55,884 bases of DNA from an uncultured Muribaculaceae bacterium. GTDB taxonomy: Bacteria > Bacteroidota > Bacteroidia > Bacteroidales > Muribaculaceae. The DNA lies in assembly GCA_910584495.1 (NCBI GenBank), contig CAJUAR010000008.1:1-55884 (forward strand). Direction: 5' to 3'. Below, one piece after another: positions 8,628 to 18,800 of this stretch (position 1 is its first letter; every line of letters starts with the position of its first letter). The translations under genes and the position numbers were made by a program. The notes under the pieces are model-generated. The model searched no databases. It was not told the DNA's origin and worked only from the letters and a program-made list of their open reading frames with translations.

Positions 8628-10936
8628 TGGTAGATAATAACTATCTTGAACAGCTCAACAATGCTCAACGTGCTGCTGTTGAATATACCGGCGGCGCCGA
8701 ACTGGTAATCGCCGGTGCCGGGTCGGGCAAAACTCGCGTTCTAACCTACAAAATTATCCATCTCCTCAAACAAGGGCTGAATCCGCACAACATCCTTGCT
8801 TTGACATTCACCAACAAGGCAGCAGAAGAAATGCGGCAACGCATTGCCGCCCTTGCCGACGAAAATGTAGCAAAATTTTTGTGGATGGGGACTTTCCATT
8901 CCATCTTTGCCCGAATTTTGCGCTACAATGCCGAGCGGATAGGCTTCAACTCCAACTTCACAATATATGATGCCGTCGATTCGAAAAACCTGGTGAAGAC
9001 AATCATCAAGGAACTCAATCTCGACGAGAAGGTCTACAAACCGGGGCATGTTGCCGCCGACATTTCAAATGCAAAAAACAACCTTCTGTCGCCCGAAGAT
9101 TATTTGGCCGACGCAAGCATTCAGAAGGGCGACAGCTACACCGGACGCCCGCGGACAGGCGAGATTTTCAAAATCTATGCCGAACGCTGCCGCGTGGCCG
9201 GGGCAATGGATTTCGACGACTTACTCTATTTCACCAATGTGCTCTTCCGCGACAACCCCGATGTGCTGCAGCGATATCAAACGCAGTTCAAGTACATTCT
9301 TGTCGATGAGTATCAGGACACTAACTGTGCACAACATCTCATTGTCATGCAGCTCGCCGGCAAACAGAAAAACGTGTGTGTTGTCGGCGATGATGCCCAG
9401 AGCATATACTCATTCCGCGGGGCTAACATCAAGAACATTCTCAACCTCAATCGTTCCTTCCCCGACCTCAAAATTTTCAAACTTGAAGAAAACTACCGTT
9501 CGACAGGTAATATTACGGGAGCGGCAAACTCACTCATCGCCGCCAACGAGCACCAATACTACAAAAATGTGCACAGCTGTCGAGAAAACGGCGAAAGGCT
9601 GGAGTTAGTGCAGTGCTACAGTGCGATGGAAGAAGCCGAGACTATAGTTTCGCGAATAATGCAGCTGCGCCGCAAAGCCAGTCTGCCCCTGAACGAAATT
9701 GCCATTCTCTATCGTACCAACGTGCAGTCGCGACTGTTTGAGGAAACACTGCGCAACCGCAACATCCCTTATCGCGTTTATGGCGGCCTTGCCTTTTACC
9801 AACGCAAAGAAATCAAAGATGCCGTTAGTTATTTCCGCCTCGCAATCAATCCTCACGACGACGAAGCCCTGGTGCGTGTCATCAACACCCCGAAACGAGG
9901 TATTGGAGAAACTACCATCAAAAAACTGCGGACTGCTGCAATAGACAACGGCACCAGCATCTACGAAATCCTCTCCAACGCCTCAAAATACAGCCTTAAT
10001 GTCAACAGGGGCACACTCTCAAAGCTGGAAGGTTTTCTCAAAATAATCAACAACCATTATGTTCTGGCACAAAAAGGCTCAGATGCTGCCACATTGGCCG
10101 AACACATAATGGATTCGACAAAACTTATCCACGACTACTTGGATTCTTCCACTCCGGAAAATGTGACCAAGCGCGAAAATGTGCTCGAACTCATCGCTGC
10201 CGTGAAGAGTTTCACAAATAATGCGCTCGAAACCGATGAACCGTGCACCATGGCCGACTTCCTTGCCAGGGTCTCGCTTCTGTCCGACCAAGACACAGCT
10301 ACGGCCGACGGGCAGGCAGTGACTCTGATGACCATCCATTCGGCCAAAGGCCTGGAATTTGGTGCGGTATTTGTTGTTGGTGTCGAGGAATCCATCATTC
10401 CTTCGGATAAAAGTCTGCGCTCGGCCGAGGCTATCGAAGAAGAACGAAGGCTAATGTATGTAGCAATCACCCGTGCAAAATCATTTTGCATGCTAAGCTA
10501 CTGCCGCTTCCGCATGCGCAACGGCCAGATAGAAAACGCCTTCCAATCGCGATTCATTGCCGACATAGAACCACGCTATCTGCGTCTGCTCAACGGGGCC
10601 AAGCTTCCAAAACGGTCCTCAGAATCGACGAAGGATATTAATTCCTCGTCGCCTGCTCCGATGATGCACACAACACAACCATTGCTCCCGCGCACATTCA
10701 AACCCATTGGAGCACAATCAACAGCAGTTTCGTCCAAATCCTCCACCAACGACGGGTTCAATGTCCATCATGCAAACGAACTCGAAACAGGCATGACCAT
10801 TGTACATAAAAACTTCGGGCGCGGCACCATTGTTTCGATCGACACCACCATGTCAGATGCAAAAATTGTGGTGCAGTTCAGCAGCACCGACCCCAAAACT
10901 TTGTTGCTCAAATACGCCCGCTTTCAAATTCTGTGA
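8627..10936 (+). CDS. uvrD: UvrD/PcrA-type DNA helicase
   Basis: This 769-residue superfamily 1A 3'-5' helicase acts in nucleotide excision and mismatch repair and in removing RecA filaments. Motifs in order: Q motif LNNAQRAAV, Walker A GAGSGKT (about residue 30), Ia LTFTNKAAEEM, II VDEYQDTN, III GDDAQSIYSFRGA, IV LEENYRSTGN, V TIHSAKGLEF and VI VAITRAK. A linker rich in Ser/Thr/Pro (about 660-710) leads to a C-terminal Tudor-like PcrA tail (VHKNFGRGTIVSID). The ATG at 8627 overlaps the DUF4250 stop; a TTG just before it is less likely as start. The gene overlaps nspC by TGATG. Confidence 0.95.
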   Translation: MVDNNYLEQLNNAQRAAVEYTGGAELVIAGAGSGKTRVLTYKIIHLLKQGLNPHNILALTFTNKAAEEMRQRIAALADENVAKFLWMGTFHSIFARILRYNAERIGFNSNFTIYDAVDSKNLVKTIIKELNLDEKVYKPGHVAADISNAKNNLLSPEDYLADASIQKGDSYTGRPRTGEIFKIYAERCRVAGAMDFDDLLYFTNVLFRDNPDVLQRYQTQFKYILVDEYQDTNCAQHLIVMQLAGKQKNVCVVGDDAQSIYSFRGANIKNILNLNRSFPDLKIFKLEENYRSTGNITGAANSLIAANEHQYYKNVHSCRENGERLELVQCYSAMEEAETIVSRIMQLRRKASLPLNEIAILYRTNVQSRLFEETLRNRNIPYRVYGGLAFYQRKEIKDAVSYFRLAINPHDDEALVRVINTPKRGIGETTIKKLRTAAIDNGTSIYEILSNASKYSLNVNRGTLSKLEGFLKIINNHYVLAQKGSDAATLAEHIMDSTKLIHDYLDSSTPENVTKRENVLELIAAVKSFTNNALETDEPCTMADFLARVSLLSDQDTATADGQAVTLMTIHSAKGLEFGAVFVVGVEESIIPSDKSLRSAEAIEEERRLMYVAITRAKSFCMLSYCRFRMRNGQIENAFQSRFIADIEPRYLRLLNGAKLPKRSSESTKDINSSSPAPMMHTTQPLLPRTFKPIGAQSTAVSSKSSTNDGFNVHHANELETGMTIVHKNFGRGTIVSIDTTMSDAKIVVQFSSTDPKTLLLKYARFQIL

Positions 10937-12051
10937 TGAAAACACCCTATTATATAGTCTACGAAGACAAGCTCAGGGCCAATCTCGAGCTTATCAGCAA
11001 TGTCGCCCGCCAAAGCGGAGCCAACATAATAATGGCATTCAAGGCCAATGCTCTGTGGAAATCGTTCCCAATTGTCAAAGACTATGTTGCCAACTGCACG
11101 GCAAGCTCGCTCAACGAACTCCGTCTGGGGCATGAATGTCTCGGAGGCGAAATTCACAGCTACTCGCCGGCCTATACCGACGACAATATCGATGAATTCC
11201 TGGCCAAGAGCACTCACATCACCTTCAATTCCTTGAGCCAGCTGAAACGTTACGCCCACAAGGCCACAGAGGCCGGTGTGAGCATCGGACTACGTGTCAA
11301 CCCCCAATGTTCGGTCATTGAAACAGACCTTTACAATCCCGCTCTTCCCGGGAGCCGTTTCGGCGTCACTGCCGACAAACTGCCCTCATTGCCACCCCAC
11401 GTCGACGGCCTTCATTTCCATGCTCTGTGCGAATCGACTTCATACGATCTGGAAAAAGTTATCATGGCTTTCGAAGAACAGTTCGGGCACTTGTTGCCAC
11501 AGCTCAAATGGGTCAATATGGGCGGCGGACATTTGATGACCCGCAAAGGCTATGACACACGACATCTTATAGAACTTATCCTCAATTTCAGAAAAAGACA
11601 TTCAAATCTCGAAGTCATACTCGAACCGGGGAGCGCTTTCACTTGGCAGACAGGCGACTTGGTTGCCTCGGTGGTGGATGTTGTCGACGACCGCGGCATC
11701 TACACTGCCATTCTCGATGTGAGCTTCGCCTGCCACATGCCCGACACGCTCGAAATGCCATATCTACCCGATGTGGCCGAATGTGTCGATAAAGAACATG
11801 GCGATGGACGGAAATGGCGCCTCGGCGGCAACTCTTGCCTTAGCGGCGATTTCAAAGGCGACTATTACTTCGACCATGTTCCGGAGCCGGGCGATACTAT
11901 CACCCTCAAAGACATGAACCATTATACAACGGTGAAAACCAACATGTTCAATGGCATTGAACATCCGGCCATTGTGCTCAGGCATAGCGATGGACACGAC
12001 GAAATCCTCCGTCAATTCACCTACGAAGACTATAAAAACCGAATGAGCTAA
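10936..12051 (+). CDS. nspC: Carboxynorspermidine decarboxylase
   Basis: This 371-residue PLP enzyme of the alanine-racemase/ornithine-decarboxylase fold removes CO2 from carboxynorspermidine or carboxyspermidine, the last step of the polyamine route of Bacteroidota and Vibrio. The PLP lysine is in MAFKANALW (about residue 37). Later motifs are HFHALCES, NMGGGH, LEPGSAF and MPDTLEMPYLP, all as in NspC. The partner dehydrogenase is not in the window. It is coupled to uvrD by TGATG and followed after 5 bases by the GT2 gene. Confidence 0.93.
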   Translation: MKTPYYIVYEDKLRANLELISNVARQSGANIIMAFKANALWKSFPIVKDYVANCTASSLNELRLGHECLGGEIHSYSPAYTDDNIDEFLAKSTHITFNSLSQLKRYAHKATEAGVSIGLRVNPQCSVIETDLYNPALPGSRFGVTADKLPSLPPHVDGLHFHALCESTSYDLEKVIMAFEEQFGHLLPQLKWVNMGGGHLMTRKGYDTRHLIELILNFRKRHSNLEVILEPGSAFTWQTGDLVASVVDVVDDRGIYTAILDVSFACHMPDTLEMPYLPDVAECVDKEHGDGRKWRLGGNSCLSGDFKGDYYFDHVPEPGDTITLKDMNHYTTVKTNMFNGIEHPAIVLRHSDGHDEILRQFTYEDYKNRMS

Positions 12052-12056
12052 CAGAT

Positions 12057-13070
12057 ATGGACCATTGCAAAGTGCGCTTTTCTGTCATTGTCCCCGTCTA
12101 TAACCGTCCCGACGAGGTGGCAGACCTTTGCCAAAGCCTTGTAGAACAGACAAACAGGAACTTTGAGCTTGTCATAGTAGAGGACGGTTCTACTGTGCCA
12201 TGCAAGAAAGCTGTCGACGATGCAAAATCGAAAGGTCTCAATGTCAAATATTTCTATAAAGAAAACGAAGGACGTTCAATTGCTCGTAACTACGGCATGG
12301 AACGCTGCGAAGGCCAATACCTGATTTTTTTCGATTCGGACTGCGTCATTCCCCCTCGCTATTTTGAAACTATAGACCGAGCCTTGGACAAAGCCCCTCT
12401 CGACTGCTTCGGCGGTCCCGATGCTGCCCATGCCTCCTTCTCCGACACACAAAAAGCCATCAACTACAGCATGACCTCCTTCCTCACCACCGGCGGCATC
12501 AGGGGCGGTAAAGTCAGCCTTGAGAAGTTCGTCCCGCGAACTTTCAACATGGGCTTTTCGCGAAATGTATACAAACGAGTGGGAGGTTTCCGGGAAATGT
12601 TTTCCGAGGATATCGATATGAGCACACGAATCCGTCAGGCCGGTTTTTCCATGGGATTGATACCTGAAGCTTTTGTTTGGCATAAACGCCGCATCAACCT
12701 CAAGAAATTCTTCCGCCAGGTCTATGTCTTCGGCATGTCGCGAATCACGCTCCAACTGCTCTACCCCGGTTCGCTAAAATTGGTACACACCCTGCCGGCG
12801 CTCTTTGTGCTCGGTGTTGCAATCCTCTTTGTGCTGTCGGTTGCCATATCGCCTTGGTTTCTGTTGCCCATAGCTTTATATCTGCTTTGCGTATTTATCG
12901 GTGCTTTATTGTCGACCAAATCTACACGGATTGCAGCAATAGCCGTTCCGGCAGCCGTCATTCAACTTGGCGGTTATGGCAGTGGATTCATAAAAGCTTA
13001 TTTCTTGAAGATTGTTCTGGGACGCGGACGCGACATCAATCAAGAAATTCAAATAAGAAAAGGAAAATGA
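12057..13070 (+). CDS. Membrane-anchored family 2 glycosyltransferase
   Basis: This 337-residue enzyme has a GT-A catalytic domain (about 1-230) and a C-terminal membrane part of three or four helices (about 238-325). Seen motifs are VSVIVPVYN-like VIVPVYNRPDE, VIVEDGST, the DxD-type FFDSDC, and the acceptor-site EDIDMSTRIRQAG region. GT2 enzymes of this type transfer sugars to lipid carriers or glycans; donor and acceptor are unknown. It ends in an ATGA overlap with radC. Confidence 0.88.
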   Translation: MDHCKVRFSVIVPVYNRPDEVADLCQSLVEQTNRNFELVIVEDGSTVPCKKAVDDAKSKGLNVKYFYKENEGRSIARNYGMERCEGQYLIFFDSDCVIPPRYFETIDRALDKAPLDCFGGPDAAHASFSDTQKAINYSMTSFLTTGGIRGGKVSLEKFVPRTFNMGFSRNVYKRVGGFREMFSEDIDMSTRIRQAGFSMGLIPEAFVWHKRRINLKKFFRQVYVFGMSRITLQLLYPGSLKLVHTLPALFVLGVAILFVLSVAISPWFLLPIALYLLCVFIGALLSTKSTRIAAIAVPAAVIQLGGYGSGFIKAYFLKIVLGRGRDINQEIQIRKGK

Positions 13071-13741
13071 ACATCGACAGTGACAAGCTTCCTCGCGAAA
13101 AAGCCCTGGCGCACGGCATAAAGTCGCTTAGCGATGCCGAACTGATGGCTATTATCTTTGGCACGGGAATCAAAGGAAAAAATGTGCTGCAGATGTGCGA
13201 TGAAATTCTATTGGACAATAGCTATCACATTTCCAAGGTAGCCCGCATGGATGTCAGGGAATTTATGCGGCGGTACAAGGGCATCGGTCCGGCAAAAGCA
13301 CTGACAATGTTGGCAGCCCTCGAACTTGGCACGCGCTCTGCAGCCGATTCGCTGAAAGTGAGCGATGAGCCCATATCTTCATCGGCAAAGGCCTACGAAA
13401 TTATGAAAAGCCATCTCGACGGGCTGCAGCACGAAGAATTCTGGATTTTGCTTCTTAAACAAAACCTAAAACCCATCAATCAGATACGTGTGGCACAAGG
13501 CGGCCTTACGGCAACCATTGTCGATGTCAAAATCATTATGAAAGAAGCCCTTCTGGCATCGTCTCCGGCAATCATGCTCTTTCACAATCATCCGTCGGGT
13601 CAATTGAAACCAAGCATCCAGGACCGCGAATTGACAACCCGCATCATCAACGCAGCCAAAACTATGGACATACGGGTGCTGGACCACATCATTGTGGGCA
13701 TCGACAGCTATTATTCATTCCACGACGAGGGCATTATGTAG
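13067..13741 (+). CDS. radC: RadC-family JAB-domain protein
   Basis: This 224-residue protein starts at the ATG inside the ATGA overlap with the GT2 gene. It has a UPF0758/RadC N-terminal helix-hairpin-helix part (SLSDAELMAIIFGTG; YKGIGPAKA) and a C-terminal JAMM metalloprotease-like fold with HNHPSGQLKPSIQD holding the zinc ligands. Despite the historical name, a direct repair role is doubtful in the literature. The gene ends the plus-strand string and faces the usp gene 7 bases away. Confidence 0.93.
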   Translation: MNIDSDKLPREKALAHGIKSLSDAELMAIIFGTGIKGKNVLQMCDEILLDNSYHISKVARMDVREFMRRYKGIGPAKALTMLAALELGTRSAADSLKVSDEPISSSAKAYEIMKSHLDGLQHEEFWILLLKQNLKPINQIRVAQGGLTATIVDVKIIMKEALLASSPAIMLFHNHPSGQLKPSIQDRELTTRIINAAKTMDIRVLDHIIVGIDSYYSFHDEGIM

Positions 13742-13748
13742 AGTGCGC

Positions 13749-14855
13749 TCAGACAGGGATGATGAGCATGGGAATATCGGTTCGGAAAAGAATACGATGG
13801 GCTATTCCCGGATTAAACAAACGGCTGAAAGCATTGCGCCGTCGATTGGGGACAACCACAAGGTCAAATGGCTTAATCTCGTTAAGACGCATGAACTCAC
13901 GTTCGCTATCGGCCTGGCTCACCGGCACTGTCTCAAAATGATAGTGTTCAAAATTATTGCGGCAATAATCGCTGAGTGCTCTGAGAGCCTTATCGGCCGA
14001 GCTGTCCGAAAATCTTTTTTTCTTGGGAATGTGAACAATATTCACATTTGTGCCTTCGCTGCCGAAAAGTCGGTAGAGGGTATCGATTGCAAGGATGTCG
14101 TTCTGATCAAGATTGCTTAGAAAAAGTATGTTCCGAGGCTGCAGAGCCTGTTCCAAACCTACCGGCTCCGGCAAAGTAAGCACTGTGAAATGACCATCGT
14201 CGAGCACTTCTGCCGTTACGCTGCCTATCATCTCCTTGTCTTTTTGGTCGGCGGCACGTGTGCCCATCACAATCAGATATGGCGCATTGGCTTTAGCAAA
14301 CTCACTGATAGCGTCCTCCGGGACACCCTCAATCACTGTTTGTTCGTATTTCACCACGGGCAAGGTGCCATGTTTCATGGCATTTCGGAAACGTGTCACA
14401 AAGTTTTCGAGCAGCTGGCGTGCATTTTGAACCATTTGCTCACGGGCGCCGCGGTCGCCCACTTCATAGGTTAAGGTGTCGGTAAATTGCACCTTGCCCG
14501 CAATGTAAGGGTCGATATATGAATAAAGGAAATGCAGTCGAGCCCGCTGCGAAGCCGCAATATTTGCCGCCAGACATGCAGCCTTGTAAGAATTCTCGCT
14601 TAGGTCGACAGGCACAAGAATGGTGTGCCCGCTGTTCTTACCGGAATCGACCGCAAACAACTCGCCATTTTCAATGATTCGCAAAGCCAATGGCAGGTCT
14701 GTTTCGGGAATACGCACACGCACACCTGAAGAAAAGCCTGGTACTTCTAAGTTGACATTATTCAGCTCTACGGCGATTCCCTCGTTTTCGAGTTGTCGCC
14801 GCAGAGCTATAGCCTTTTCATAGGTGTGTATTGCAACGGTGATGTAACGGGCCAT
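13749..14855 (-). CDS. DUF2007-like domain fused to tandem universal stress (UspA) domains
   Basis: This 368-residue cytoplasmic protein starts with a small domain (residues 1-55, YITVAIHTYEKAIALRRQLENEGI) resembling DUF2007 or a PII-like signal domain. A full UspA domain follows (about 75-215: HTILVPVDLSENSYKAA, YLIVMGTRA). A second UspA-like domain (about 232-366: NILFLSNLD, FDLVVVPNRRRN, DIPMLIIPV) is degenerate. Position 14855 is the first ATG; a GTG two codons earlier is possible. It is convergent with radC and lies 27 bases downstream of a small DNA-binding protein gene. Its stress role is inferred from the family only. Confidence 0.82.
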   Translation of the reverse strand: MARYITVAIHTYEKAIALRRQLENEGIAVELNNVNLEVPGFSSGVRVRIPETDLPLALRIIENGELFAVDSGKNSGHTILVPVDLSENSYKAACLAANIAASQRARLHFLYSYIDPYIAGKVQFTDTLTYEVGDRGAREQMVQNARQLLENFVTRFRNAMKHGTLPVVKYEQTVIEGVPEDAISEFAKANAPYLIVMGTRAADQKDKEMIGSVTAEVLDDGHFTVLTLPEPVGLEQALQPRNILFLSNLDQNDILAIDTLYRLFGSEGTNVNIVHIPKKKRFSDSSADKALRALSDYCRNNFEHYHFETVPVSQADSEREFMRLNEIKPFDLVVVPNRRRNAFSRLFNPGIAHRILFRTDIPMLIIPV

Positions 14856-14882
14856 ATACACCGTTTTGTTTTGAGGCTGCCG

Positions 14883-15140
14883 TTATTCGGCTTCCTGAGT
14901 TTGGAGGATTTCTACGGCCATATCGTAGATGGTGCTGTCGTCGAGCACAACAATTCCGCCATCAGGACCGGGTTCGATATGCACACCACAGTTCTTGCCA
15001 AAATCGTAGTTGGAACCACCAAAGTAATTACGCACGGTTTGAACAGTGGTGTTTAGCCTGTCTGCAATCTGATGCATCGATCCGTCGGGAAGGCGGTCTT
15101 TAAGGCGACGGAGTTCGTTGAAGGTGATTGTTTTGGTCAT
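14883..15140 (-). CDS. Small helix-turn-helix DNA-binding protein
   Basis: This 85-residue protein begins MTKTITFNELRRLKDRLPDGS. A helix-turn-helix follows (HQIADRLNTTVQTVRNYFGG, about 23-42), then an acidic C-terminal half that ends with a predicted helix (IYDMAVEILQTQE). Such single-HTH proteins are common hypothetical genes in Bacteroidales, and I do not know a characterised member. It has a good promoter of its own and probably drives the usp gene too. Confidence 0.75.
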   Translation of the reverse strand: MTKTITFNELRRLKDRLPDGSMHQIADRLNTTVQTVRNYFGGSNYDFGKNCGVHIEPGPDGGIVVLDDSTIYDMAVEILQTQEAE

Positions 15141-15201
15141 ATTGTCGTAACAATTTAGAGGTGAATATTCTTTTATTTATCTGTTTGTTGTTTTGGTTCG
15201 T

Positions 15202-15233
15202 CTAAATTACACTCATTTTTTGATTTGAGCAAA
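15202..15233 (-). promoter_or_regulatory. Promoter of the small HTH gene and usp
   Basis: On the minus strand TTTG (15233-15230) is followed after 20 bases by TAATTTAG (15209-15202), one base off the TAnnTTTG consensus. Transcription would start about 55 bases before the gene. Confidence 0.55.
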
Positions 15234-15294
15234 CTTTTTCGGCAAAAAGTTTGATGTTATACAACATACAAATAGCCAACGACATGATTATCAA

Positions 15295-16071
15295 TCAAAT
15301 TCTTTCAACATCCGACGAACGCATCCAAGCCTTGGTATTGTTGTTGATTTTCACATTATACCATTTTGGCGACACAGGGTCGTCCGGGGTTGAAATCGAA
15401 TCGACAATTTCCACCGATGTGCCTTCGTGAATTGTCACCACACGGTCGTTTGCGCTTTTCGAAGCACGGGGCACCGAGCTTAGCTGCGTACTCGGAACAA
15501 CAACAACAGCTGTTTCGTGCGATGTGGCATAGTCGTTGGCATCGTAGGCTACTAATAGAAAATAGAGGAAGACAAAAAGCAACACAAGTCCGCCGAAAAA
15601 GCCGGTTTTGCGGAGGGTGACAGAGGTGGAAAAAATATAGAGAGCCACTGCCCCAAGAAAGAGGAGGAAGACCACAAAAGCAGTCCAAGCCCAGGTGTTG
15701 GCGGTCAGCGAGCCCATGAGACTGTGATGCATCGATGAAATAAAAGCCGTGTCGTCCTCCGGACGGTCCTGTATGCGTGAACGCACAAAATCAAGGTTTG
15801 TCCGGGCATCGCCATTGGTAGGATCCACACGGAGAGCACGTTCGTAGCTCAGCACGGCTCGCCCGAGCTGTCCGGCACGGTAGTAGGCATTGCCAAGATT
15901 ATAATATATGTCCGACGACACTCCATGATTGGTTATTGAAGCTTTATAGAGCTCGATGGCACGGTTATAGTCTTCGGCATTATAGGCAGAATCAGCTTGC
16001 TGCGCCAATGTTGATGCGGCCATCGACAAAGAGCAGCTCAACAAAACGAATATCAGAAGAATCTTGCGCAT
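15295..16071 (-). CDS. batE: BatE, TPR and SH3-like aerotolerance protein
   Basis: This 258-residue protein is the last of the Bat set. It has a signal peptide (1-25), TPR repeats (about 28-105, with YYNLGNAYYRAGQLGRAVLS), two membrane helices (about 128-150 and 157-178) and a C-terminal bacterial SH3-like domain (GTSVEIVD...WYNVKINNNTKAWMRSSDVE). The start MRKILL was chosen because it opens the signal peptide; an in-frame ATG at 16101 would overlap batD. The Bat locus is linked to aerotolerance in Bacteroides fragilis, but the exact function is unresolved. Confidence 0.88.
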   Translation of the reverse strand: MRKILLIFVLLSCSLSMAASTLAQQADSAYNAEDYNRAIELYKASITNHGVSSDIYYNLGNAYYRAGQLGRAVLSYERALRVDPTNGDARTNLDFVRSRIQDRPEDDTAFISSMHHSLMGSLTANTWAWTAFVVFLLFLGAVALYIFSTSVTLRKTGFFGGLVLLFVFLYFLLVAYDANDYATSHETAVVVVPSTQLSSVPRASKSANDRVVTIHEGTSVEIVDSISTPDDPVSPKWYNVKINNNTKAWMRSSDVERI

Positions 16072-16084
16072 TATATTTTTCTTT

Positions 16085-17905
16085 TTATCGTTTTTTGACA
16101 TTTTCAATTTGATTAATTGCCGTGGCGGCAAGTTTATAGAGCTCGGCAACATCGCTGTCGCTTGTAGGGGTGAAACGAGCCATTTCGCAGCGGTCCAGGA
16201 CATCGATAACATTGTGGATGCCGGCTTCGTCGAGGCCGTATTCGTTGAGCTTCGCTTCGACATTGTCGCGTGTAAGCTGCGACGGAGCTATGGAAAGCTT
16301 GTCGGAGATATACCCCCACAAAGCACTTGCCAACGAAGCATAGAATTTTTCGTTCTCATGTTTGTCCATAAACATGCGCGCTGTCTTAAGACGTTTGGTA
16401 GCAACACGCGAAGCCTTGGCAAGACGTTGTCCGACAACATCGGCTTTCAGACGTATGTGCCGGCGATAGACAAATACCACAGCCACAAGGAAGAGCACGG
16501 CAATGATGTAGGCAAGCCAGTAGATTGTGCTGCCAAAGACATAGCCGACAGAATGACGCTGTTCATCTTGCGAAGATACTTTGATATGGAGAATATCGTC
16601 GATGGTTTTGTCGATTGCAGTCTGCGGTGCTGCAGCTGCCACACTGTTGCCTCGCAGCACTTTGATGGGGCTGTCGGCAACTTCGATGGTTTTATATTGT
16701 CCGCTTTCGGTGTTGAAATATACAAATGGCTGGCCCTCAATCACAAAATTGCCAACTTCTTGAGGAACAAAAGTGAAATTGGCCTCGAAAGTGCCGCTCA
16801 TGTTTGTGCCACCACCCACAAGATTTGCATTAATCTCGTTTTTGGGTGTATAGGTGTCAATACCGGCAGGGAACTGAACCGAAGGCTCATTGAGATATTT
16901 GATATTGCCACGTCCTTTTATAATATAGGAGTAGACAGCGGCTTCGTTTGTGCGCAAAATCTCAGGTTCTATGGCTGTATGCACATCAAACTCGCCAACG
17001 GCACCGTTGAAACCGGCAGGACGTGGTTCAGGAAGTGCTTTGACAGTGAGAGAAGCTGCGTTCGACGATGTTGTGATCTGGCGTTCCACAGGCCGTTGAG
17101 TACGGAAGAATCCCATATTGACGGTTTCATACTTGACAATGGTCACATCGTATTTTCCTGTGTTCACAGCAAGCTTACCTGCTTTTTGCGGATATAGCAG
17201 CAATTTTTTGAGAACCACAGTGTGATAGTTCTGTCCATTGAAATGCTCCAGACCCACCTCCTGGCTCGTAGGCAATTCCTCGGAAAGGAAACCTTCAAAT
17301 TCGGGCTGTGCCTGAACAAGGAACGAACTAATGTCGTATTTTGTGTAGACCTTTATGGTGGCTACAACAGGCTCTTGCTCGTAAACACTCGACTTTGAGA
17401 AAGAAACTCTCACAATGAGGTCGTTGGAGTTGATATTCATGTCGACATCGGGCGACGACTGTGCACTCGCACCACCCTGTTGAGGCACACTGCTCTGCCC
17501 TGAGGACGACGTATTGTCGGGAGGCAAAATCTTGAAGCTTGCAGCTCTCGATTTCAAAGCTTTGCCATCGCAATTGACTGTTACCGAAGGTACATTGACA
17601 TCACCGGGGCTGTCGGCGCGATAGACAAAGGAAAAATCGACCGACGAGGTCGAGGTCATTCGTCCGTTGACGATCTGTGTGCTCTGCATGGTCGATACCG
17701 AAGGGCCATACAGAAGTGTGCAGTGCTCAAGTTGCGGAGCTGCCGGCGGATTGGCATCACCATCCGAAAGACGGAAAGTGATGTTGAAATTACGCCCGGC
17801 CACAACATTACGAGGCGACACAATGTTGAAGCTGGCTTGAGCCATGACACATGGCAACACACCGACAACGAGTAAAATAGATAATATGAAACGTTTGAGT
17901 GGCAT
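16085..17905 (-). CDS. batD: BatD (BatD/oxygen-tolerance family)
   Basis: This 606-residue protein has a signal peptide (1-22), a large extracytoplasmic part of beta-sandwich repeats (about 25-440, with the typical VVAGRNFNITFRLSDGDA and GRGNIKYLNEPSVQFPAGI), one membrane helix (about 452-476, YVFGSTIYWLAYIIAVLFLVAVVFVY) and a cytoplasmic tail with helices. It lies 11 bases after batC and 13 before batE. It probably forms a membrane complex with the VWA proteins BatA and BatB; that is inference from the conserved cluster. Confidence 0.9.
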   Translation of the reverse strand: MPLKRFILSILLVVGVLPCVMAQASFNIVSPRNVVAGRNFNITFRLSDGDANPPAAPQLEHCTLLYGPSVSTMQSTQIVNGRMTSTSSVDFSFVYRADSPGDVNVPSVTVNCDGKALKSRAASFKILPPDNTSSSGQSSVPQQGGASAQSSPDVDMNINSNDLIVRVSFSKSSVYEQEPVVATIKVYTKYDISSFLVQAQPEFEGFLSEELPTSQEVGLEHFNGQNYHTVVLKKLLLYPQKAGKLAVNTGKYDVTIVKYETVNMGFFRTQRPVERQITTSSNAASLTVKALPEPRPAGFNGAVGEFDVHTAIEPEILRTNEAAVYSYIIKGRGNIKYLNEPSVQFPAGIDTYTPKNEINANLVGGGTNMSGTFEANFTFVPQEVGNFVIEGQPFVYFNTESGQYKTIEVADSPIKVLRGNSVAAAAPQTAIDKTIDDILHIKVSSQDEQRHSVGYVFGSTIYWLAYIIAVLFLVAVVFVYRRHIRLKADVVGQRLAKASRVATKRLKTARMFMDKHENEKFYASLASALWGYISDKLSIAPSQLTRDNVEAKLNEYGLDEAGIHNVIDVLDRCEMARFTPTSDSDVAELYKLAATAINQIENVKKR

Positions 17906-17916
17906 AGCTTGGGCTT

Positions 17917-18768
<852 letters not shown>

Positions 18769-18800
18769 TTCTAATATCTCCTATTCTTTCTTGCCGGCAA

